The position numbers and the translations under genes are program-made. From a bacterium (GTDB lineage Bacteria > CG2-30-53-67 > CG2-30-70-394), in assembly GCA_024278555.1 (NCBI GenBank), contig JAJRSX010000088.1:1-17174 (forward strand): a stretch of 17,174 nt of DNA, written 5' to 3'. Under the pieces are notes generated by a model, which made no database searches, was not told the origin of the DNA, and saw only the letters and a program-made list of their open reading frames with translations. Below are positions 12,338 through 17,174 of the stretch, piece by piece (within the stretch, counting starts at the first letter, position 1; each line of letters opens with the position of its first letter).

Positions 12338-13414
12338 TCACCTCCGCGCCTTGGCCTCGCGACGGAGCTGGAGGATGTGCTGGCGCGCCGCCAGGGCCGC
12401 CTTGGCCCCCTCACCGCTGGCGATGATGATCCGTTTGCCGAAGGCGTCGGTGCAGTCACCGGCGGCGAAGATGCCGGGCTGGGTGGTGGCGCAGTCGCCG
12501 CCGATACGGATCTCGCCGCGATCGTTGGTCTCCACCAGCTCCATCACCAGGCCGGTGTTGGGCTTGAAGCCGATGGCGATGAAGGCGCCCTCGGCCGGAA
12601 GCTCGCGTACCTCGTTGGTGCCGATGCGCCGCATGGTGATTCCGCGTAGCCCGTCGTCGCCGTGAAAAGCGGTCACCTTGTGCCCCTCGTAAAGGGTCAC
12701 CCGCGCCTGGCGGCGAACCCGCCCGACGATGGTGGCGTCGCCGGTGAGCTCGGTGTCGGAGATCAGGGCGATGGCGGCGGCGACACGGTCGAGGCTCTCC
12801 ACCATCTGCAACGCCGAGTTGCCGCCGCCGATCACTACCACCGCCTTGTCCTGAACGAAGGCGAGGTCCTGGACGTTGCCGTAGAAGATGCCGCGGCGCT
12901 GGAGCTGCTCCTCCCCCTCCACGCCGAGACGCCGCCGGGTCATGCCGGTGGCGAGGAGGATGGTGCGGCTGGTGAACCGCTCGATCTCCGCGGTGGTGAT
13001 CGCAAAGCCGCCGTCGATCGCCTCGATCCGCTCCACCTCGCTGATCAGGTGCTCCACGTAGTGGGAGTGGAGGAGCTGGTCACGGAATTTTTCTACCAGC
13101 TCGGGGCCGGTGATGAAGTCGAACCCCATGTAGTTCTCGATCTTGCGACTGTCGATCGCCTGGCCGCCGAGGTCGCGGGTGATGAGCAGGACGTCCATCT
13201 TCAAGGTGGCGGCGTAGACCGCGGCGGTGAGGCCGGCTGGGCCGCCGCCGATGATCACCAGGTCGTAGGCGGTGCGGGTGAGGCGAGCTCCCTCGTCGGT
13301 GAGGAAGCGGTCCTTGCACCCCTCGGAACAGAAATAGACCGTCGCGCCGTCGGCCTCGGTGGTGAGGGCACTCGCTTCGTCTACCTCCATGCGGCAGATA
13401 GGGTCGATCTTCAT
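12338..13414 (-). CDS. YHS domain fused to a thioredoxin-reductase-like flavoprotein lacking the CxxC
   Basis: The 358 residues join a YHS/TRASH module (1-45: DPICRMEV with C7, YFCSEGC with C29 and C33) to a two-Rossmann pyridine nucleotide-disulfide oxidoreductase. The FAD-binding part has GGGPAGLTAAVYAA (56-69) and, near the C-terminus, IFAAGDC. The NAD(P)H part has VVIGGGNSALQ (193-203). In thioredoxin reductase the active CxxC stands just before the second Rossmann motif. Here that place reads GIFYGNVQDLAF (175-186) with no cysteine, so it should not reduce thioredoxin in the usual way. Electrons might go to the YHS metal or thiols, or to an external partner; this is inference. ATG 13414 follows the leader module. 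The upstream Met-rich lipoprotein gene ends 74 bases away on the same strand. Annotation pipelines would probably call it thioredoxin reductase. Confidence 0.9.
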   Translation of the reverse strand: MKIDPICRMEVDEASALTTEADGATVYFCSEGCKDRFLTDEGARLTRTAYDLVIIGGGPAGLTAAVYAATLKMDVLLITRDLGGQAIDSRKIENYMGFDFITGPELVEKFRDQLLHSHYVEHLISEVERIEAIDGGFAITTAEIERFTSRTILLATGMTRRRLGVEGEEQLQRRGIFYGNVQDLAFVQDKAVVVIGGGNSALQMVESLDRVAAAIALISDTELTGDATIVGRVRRQARVTLYEGHKVTAFHGDDGLRGITMRRIGTNEVRELPAEGAFIAIGFKPNTGLVMELVETNDRGEIRIGGDCATTQPGIFAAGDCTDAFGKRIIIASGEGAKAALAARQHILQLRREAKARR

Positions 13415-13481
13415 GGTATGCTCGCTGTGCTCGCGGGGGTGGGGGGTGAGGGATGAGGGGTGGTGCCGGCCTGCGGCCGGC
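13415..13481 (-). repeat. Start-codon leader module, copy 5 (upstream of the YHS-flavoprotein gene)
   Basis: On the minus strand, hairpin GCCGGCC-GCA-GGCCGGC (13465-13481) is followed by a CCCCTCATCCCTCACCCCCC-like tract and GCGAGC-ACA-GCGAGC (13420-13434), then ATACC and the ATG. It begins 7 bases after the upstream lipoprotein's stop. Confidence 0.8.
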
Positions 13482-13488
13482 GCAATTA

Positions 13489-14460
13489 CTAATCACAGAA
13501 ATCCTGTGACACGGGGCCGTCCAGGTGGACCGTCGTGCCGCCGGCTGGGGTGACGTCGACGCTGCCGTCACTGCTGAAGGTGACCTGGTGGGCGGTCCCC
13601 TCGGCGGTGACGGTCATCTGGCCGCTAACCACGTTGCCGTCTCCGTCGAGGGTGAGGCCGCCCGGCTCGGTGGCCATCGTCATCGGGTAGGCCTGGCCGC
13701 TGCAGCGCACCGTCAGGGTGCCGTTGATGTCTCCCGTGTTGGTGGTGTCGTCGAAGTGGAAGGCGAGGTGGTCCATCTCCATGTCGACGGTGGGGAAGCC
13801 GGAGCCGGCCATCTGCATCCGGCCGTTCAGGGTCATGGTGGCCGCGGTGATGTCGAAGTCGGCGGGGTCACCGTTGAAGGTCATGTTCCCCATCCCCACG
13901 GTGAAGTCACCGGAGAGGGTCCCGTCGGGGGTGGTGACCGTCACCCCGGAGAAGTCCATGTCGATCGCCGTCGGGTCACAGGTGGTGCCGGCGATCGTCA
14001 TTCCCATGGTCCCGTGCATCGATTGGTCTGCGGTGTCGGCGCACTGGTTGAAGTCGAGGGTGGCCTTCAGGCCGTCGACGCAGCCGGTGGTGGAGTCGGA
14101 TGCGCTCCAGCTCGCGTCCATGTCCACCGTCCCGGTCTCGCCACAGCTCGTGTCGTGGAGGCTGAACGAGCCCCGCCCCATGTCCATGGTCCCGCTGCTC
14201 CCCATCATCCCATCGCCCATGGCGGCGGCACGGACACTCGTGGCGGCGACGCTGGAGGTCGTGACACCGCCGGTGGAGGTGTCGCTGGCGGCGGAGACGC
14301 CGTTGATCGACGCGGTGGCCACCAGGACCGCCTGGGCCACCTGGGCGGAGGAGGCGGCGGCGGTGGTGGCACCGCCTCCTCCGCCGCCGCCCCCACAGGC
14401 GAGGGGGAGGGCGAGGAGGGCGGCGGCGGGGAGGGCGCGGAGGAGGAGAGTCGCGTTCAT
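13489..14460 (-). CDS. Met-rich, Cys-containing lipoprotein of unknown function
   Basis: The 323-residue protein has a hydrophobic signal (about 5-21) ending in LPLAC (C22) and a run of Gly, so it is probably an envelope lipoprotein, although Pro at -3 of the lipobox is atypical. Residues 81-94 hold five Met (MGDGMMGSSGTMDMG), and further Met clusters occur at 148-154 (MHGTMGM) and later (MQMAG, MEMDHLAFHF, MTMAT). Such Met/His patches bind Cu(I) or Ag(I) in periplasmic copper proteins. Six further Cys could form three disulfides. The body alternates short beta-like strands with Asp/Gly/Thr turns. I do not recognise the family. It is in line with the membrane protein and RND permease genes upstream (57-base gap), which supports a metal-related role, but this is inference. 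A weak GAAAGG precedes the ATG, and the stop is TAG. Confidence 0.8.
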   Translation of the reverse strand: MNATLLLRALPAAALLALPLACGGGGGGGGATTAAASSAQVAQAVLVATASINGVSAASDTSTGGVTTSSVAATSVRAAAMGDGMMGSSGTMDMGRGSFSLHDTSCGETGTVDMDASWSASDSTTGCVDGLKATLDFNQCADTADQSMHGTMGMTIAGTTCDPTAIDMDFSGVTVTTPDGTLSGDFTVGMGNMTFNGDPADFDITAATMTLNGRMQMAGSGFPTVDMEMDHLAFHFDDTTNTGDINGTLTVRCSGQAYPMTMATEPGGLTLDGDGNVVSGQMTVTAEGTAHQVTFSSDGSVDVTPAGGTTVHLDGPVSQDFCD

Positions 14461-14517
14461 GGGGGGGCCTTTCGAGAGAGGGGGCGGCGGGGATCGCCGC
14501 CCCCAGGGTCATCGTCG

Positions 14518-15066
14518 TCAGTGCTGGTGGGTGTGGCCGTCACCGGCCGCGCCGCCGTGGGGGGGGACTCCGGCCCCGTTGCCGGGGCCGGAGTGGGCGT
14601 GGGGGCGGTCGTCCGGCTCGGCGGCCGGGAGGGATCGAACGCCGAGGCCGTAACGATAGACGAGCTCACCACCACGCCACGCGGTGGAGCCGAGGACCAG
14701 GGAGGCAACCACCAGGGCCCCAACGAAGGGGGCACTGGCCGTCCGCCCGGCCCGGGCCCGCATGAGGGACCACGCCGTGAGGAGAAAAAAGAGGACGAGG
14801 GTCGCTACCGCCCAGTTGCGGTGGTCGGTCATCGCCGCATGGGACGGGGCGTCGTGGACCACCGTGTTGAAGGCGTAGAGGCCGGTGAGGGCGGTCCCCA
14901 CGGTGGCCGCCGCGCCGAGCCACAGATCCCAGCGGGCGACGGTCAGCCACTGCGATCGCCGGGTCCCATCGACCCAGGCGAGGAGGTGGAAGAGGGTGGC
15001 CACCAGGAGTAGTGCCACGCTGAAGTGGACGAACAGGGGGTGGAGGTTGGGGGGGAGCTGAATCAT
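14518..15066 (-). CDS. DUF2231-like four-helix membrane protein with His-rich tail
   Basis: The 182-residue inner-membrane protein starts MIQLPPNLHPLFVHFSVALL, with the HP-x-x-VHF motif and membrane topology I associate with DUF2231 proteins. Hydrophobic segments lie at about 9-30, 45-65, 85-104 and 114-131. The C-terminal tail beyond residue 150 is hydrophilic and His-rich (HAHSG near 156, ending GDGHTHQH), a likely metal-binding segment. The molecular function of DUF2231 is not known. The gene begins 29 bases after the RND permease stop, so they are probably one operon. GGAAAA is a weak ribosome binding site before ATG 15066. The frame is open well upstream, but that is an off-frame reading of the permease gene. 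Confidence 0.85.
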   Translation of the reverse strand: MIQLPPNLHPLFVHFSVALLLVATLFHLLAWVDGTRRSQWLTVARWDLWLGAAATVGTALTGLYAFNTVVHDAPSHAAMTDHRNWAVATLVLFFLLTAWSLMRARAGRTASAPFVGALVVASLVLGSTAWRGGELVYRYGLGVRSLPAAEPDDRPHAHSGPGNGAGVPPHGGAAGDGHTHQH

Positions 15067-15095
15067 TGGATTTTCCAGTGCAAATGGGAGGGTGC

Positions 15096-17174
15096 TCAGC
15101 CGTGGGGGGCCGCCGTGTTCGCCTCTCCGGCCTTCGCCGCGGCGCGCCACGCGCCGCGGAGCTGGAACCGCTTCACCAGGAGGTAGACGGAGGGGATGAT
15201 CAGCAGGGTGAGGATGGTCGAGGAGATGAGGCCGCCGACCATGGGCGCGGCGATACGTTTCATCACCGCGGAGCCGGTCTTGGTGCCGATCATGATCGGG
15301 ATGAGGCCGATGAGCGCCACGGAGACGGTCATCAGCTTCGGCCGCAGCCGCCCCACGGCCCCCTCGGTGATCGCCGACTTGAGGTCGGCGAGGCCCTTCA
15401 TCTCGCCGCGCGCGCGGTGCTCCGCGTAGGCGATGTCGAGGTAGACGAGCATCACCACCCCGGTCTCCGCCGCCAGTCCGGCGAGGGCGATGAAGCCCAC
15501 GATCACCGCCACCGACAGGTTGTAGCCGAGCCAGTAGAGGAGCCACACGCCGCCTACCAGGGCGAAGGGGAGGGTCGCCATGACGATGAGGGTGTCGGAG
15601 AGGTTGCCGAAGTGGACGTAGAGGAGGAGGAAGATGAGCGCCAGGGCGATGGGGACCACGATCGAGAGGCGTGCGCGGGCCTGCTGGATGTACTCGTACT
15701 GGCCCGACCACATGAGGGAGTAGCCGGCGGGCAGCTTCACCTGCTCGGCGACGATCTTCTGGGCGTTCTTCACGTAGGTACCCACGTCGATCCCGGTGAG
15801 GTCGACATAGATCCACGCGGAGCGCCGGCTGTTCTCGCTCTTGATCGCCGGCGGCCCCTTGCGGAAGTGGATCCGCGCCACCTGGCCGAGGGGGATCTGG
15901 GCGCCCGGCGGCGTCGGGATGAGGATGCGCTCCAGGTCCGCGGCGGAGCTCCTGAGCTCGCGCGAGTAGCGCAGGTTGACCGGGTAGCGCTCCAGCCCCT
16001 CGACCGTCTCGGTGACGTTCATGCCGCCGATGGCCGACTGGATCACGTCCTGCACGTCGCCCACGGTGAGGCCGTAGCGGGCGGCGGCCTCGCGGTCGAT
16101 GTCGAAGTCGAGGAAGTTGCCGCCGGTGACCCGCTCCGAGTAGACCGATAGGGTGCCGGGGATGTTGCGCACCACCGCCTCGACCCGCTCGCCGATCTTC
16201 GACAGGGTCTCCAGGTCCGGCCCCATCACCTTGATCCCCACCGGCGTCTTGATGCCGGTGGAGAGCATGTCGATGCGCGTCTTGATCGGCATGGTCCAGG
16301 CGTTGGTGACCCCGGGGAACTGGATCGCCAGGTTGAGCTTGCTGATCAGCTCGTCCGGGGTGATCGGGCGCTCCAGGGGCCACACCTTGGCGAGCCAGCC
16401 GCGCAGGGGCTCGGGCCAGGAGGAGAAGAAGCGGTCCACCGACTTCGTGCGCCACGTCTCTTCCGGCTGGAGCTGGATCACCGTCTCCACCATGGAGAGG
16501 GGGGCCGGGTCGGTGGCGGTCTCAGCGCGACCGATCTTGCCGAAGACCCGCTTGACCTCCGGGAAGGTCTTGATGATCTTGTCGGTCTGCTGCAACAGCT
16601 CCCGCGCCTTGGTGATCGAGATCCCCGGCAGGGTGGTGGGCATGTAGAGGAGGTCCCCCTCGTAGAGGGGCGGCATGAACTCGGTCCCCAGCTTCTCCAC
16701 CGGCACCACCGTCAGGGCGAGGATGCCGAGGGCGATGGCGATCATCAGCCACGGGAAGCGGAGGACCACGCGGATCATCGGGCGATAGGCCCACTGGGTG
16801 GCGCGGTTGATCCAGTTGCGGTCGGCGTTGGGGATGCGACCGCGGATCAAGTAGTACATGAGGACCGGGATCACCGTCACCGAGAGGATCGAGGAGGCGG
16901 CGATGGCGAAGGTCTTGGTGTAGGCCAGGGGCTTGAAGAGGCTGCCGCTCTGGCCGGTGAGGGCGAAGACCGGCAGGAAGCTCACGGTGATGATGAGCAG
17001 GGAGTAGAAGAGCGCCGGCCCCACCTCCTTGCTCGCCTCGATGATCACCTCGGCGCGTGTGAGCCCGCCCACCCCCTCCGGTTTCTCTCCGGGGGCGGGA
17101 GGGTCATCGCTCCCCCCGGCCGCGTGCCACGCCTCCAGGTGTTTGTGGACGTTCTCCACCAGCACCACCGCCGC
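15096..17174 (-). CDS. cusA: CusA/CzcA-family heavy-metal RND efflux permease (5' end outside window)
   Basis: This is the inner-membrane pump of a tripartite metal export system, driven by the proton gradient and working with a CusB-like adaptor and CusC-like outer-membrane channel, neither of which is in the window. The visible 692 residues are the C-terminal two thirds of a protein that is usually about 1040 long. The first residues, AAVVLVENVHKHLEAW, match the CusA segment just after the TM4 Asp. Close CusA matches are EGDLLYMPTTLPGIS, GRAETATDPAPLSMVET, RIDMLSTGIKTPVGIKV, SWIYVDLTGIDVGTYV and FIALAGLAAETGVVML. The relay Glu (AAETG) and Lys (RPKLMT) of later helices are kept. These motifs favour the Cu/Ag (CusA/SilA) branch over CzcA, but the segment TPPGAQIPLGQVA differs from E. 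coli CusA (TPMKQQITLADVA), so substrate is not certain. The frame is open through the last base of the window. Confidence 0.93.
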   Translation of the reverse strand, partial: AAVVLVENVHKHLEAWHAAGGSDDPPAPGEKPEGVGGLTRAEVIIEASKEVGPALFYSLLIITVSFLPVFALTGQSGSLFKPLAYTKTFAIAASSILSVTVIPVLMYYLIRGRIPNADRNWINRATQWAYRPMIRVVLRFPWLMIAIALGILALTVVPVEKLGTEFMPPLYEGDLLYMPTTLPGISITKARELLQQTDKIIKTFPEVKRVFGKIGRAETATDPAPLSMVETVIQLQPEETWRTKSVDRFFSSWPEPLRGWLAKVWPLERPITPDELISKLNLAIQFPGVTNAWTMPIKTRIDMLSTGIKTPVGIKVMGPDLETLSKIGERVEAVVRNIPGTLSVYSERVTGGNFLDFDIDREAAARYGLTVGDVQDVIQSAIGGMNVTETVEGLERYPVNLRYSRELRSSAADLERILIPTPPGAQIPLGQVARIHFRKGPPAIKSENSRRSAWIYVDLTGIDVGTYVKNAQKIVAEQVKLPAGYSLMWSGQYEYIQQARARLSIVVPIALALIFLLLYVHFGNLSDTLIVMATLPFALVGGVWLLYWLGYNLSVAVIVGFIALAGLAAETGVVMLVYLDIAYAEHRARGEMKGLADLKSAITEGAVGRLRPKLMTVSVALIGLIPIMIGTKTGSAVMKRIAAPMVGGLISSTILTLLIIPSVYLLVKRFQLRGAWRAAAKAGEANTAAPHG

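Noticed and set aside
12338-13414. AhpF or thioredoxin reductase partner of the peroxiredoxin
   Set aside because: No CxxC is present in the reductase body and there is no N-terminal thioredoxin-like domain, so the known electron route to a peroxiredoxin is missing.
15096-17174. Firm copper specificity of the RND pump
   Set aside because: Overall similarity is to CusA, but at least one segment differs from the E. coli protein, and I could not place the metal-binding Met triad reliably without an alignment.

Overview
This is a high-GC window (about 70% by eye) from a Gram-negative, proteobacteria-like bacterium. The evidence is two lipoprotein signal sequences, a CusA-type RND efflux pump, a sigma-54 promoter with its activator, PhoB/PhoR/PhoU and SpoVR. 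I cannot name the genus. All genes look chromosomal. There are no rRNA or tRNA genes, CRISPR arrays, phage genes or intact transposases.

Layout. 102-1643 (+) is a SpoVR-family protein. It converges on a NorR-type sigma-54 activator (1698-3248, -). That activator diverges from a typical 2-Cys peroxiredoxin (3559-4158, +), which is followed across a terminator-like hairpin by rubrerythrin (4275-4853, +). The 310-base divergent region holds a near-perfect -24/-12 promoter facing the peroxiredoxin and three related dyads upstream of it. A VapBC-like toxin-antitoxin pair follows (4933-5596). Next is a phosphate-signalling set: a PhoB-like regulator broken by an in-frame TAG (5767-6462), a PhoR-like kinase (6462-7838) and PhoU (7986-8675). 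A 780-residue lipoprotein with four copies of an unrecognised ~145-residue repeat occupies 8714-11056. From 11187 to the window end all genes are on the minus strand. In transcription order they are a CusA-like RND permease (start outside the window), a small DUF2231-like membrane protein with a His-rich tail, a Met-rich lipoprotein, a YHS domain fused to a thioredoxin-reductase-like flavoprotein that lacks the CxxC, and a YHS domain fused to a zinc ribbon and an HD-GYP phosphodiesterase.

How it may work together. The regulator's GAF domain keeps the residues proposed as non-haem iron ligands in the nitric oxide sensor NorR, yet its neighbour is a peroxidase pair. This suggests a sigma-54-controlled nitrosative/peroxide defence unit. 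The right-hand genes look like metal (probably copper or silver) handling, with two YHS modules as possible metal-sensing inputs.

Most striking beyond the genes is a recurrent leader module: a GC hairpin with an NCA loop, then a C-rich or repeat-rich tract, then GCGAGC-NNA-GCGAGC ending 2-5 bases before an ATG. It precedes five genes. None of the five has a visible Shine-Dalgarno sequence, and the genes with a good one lack the module. Part of it, inverted, also encodes the tail of the PhoR-like kinase. Two long palindromes (about 83 and 85 bases) lie between genes on the right.
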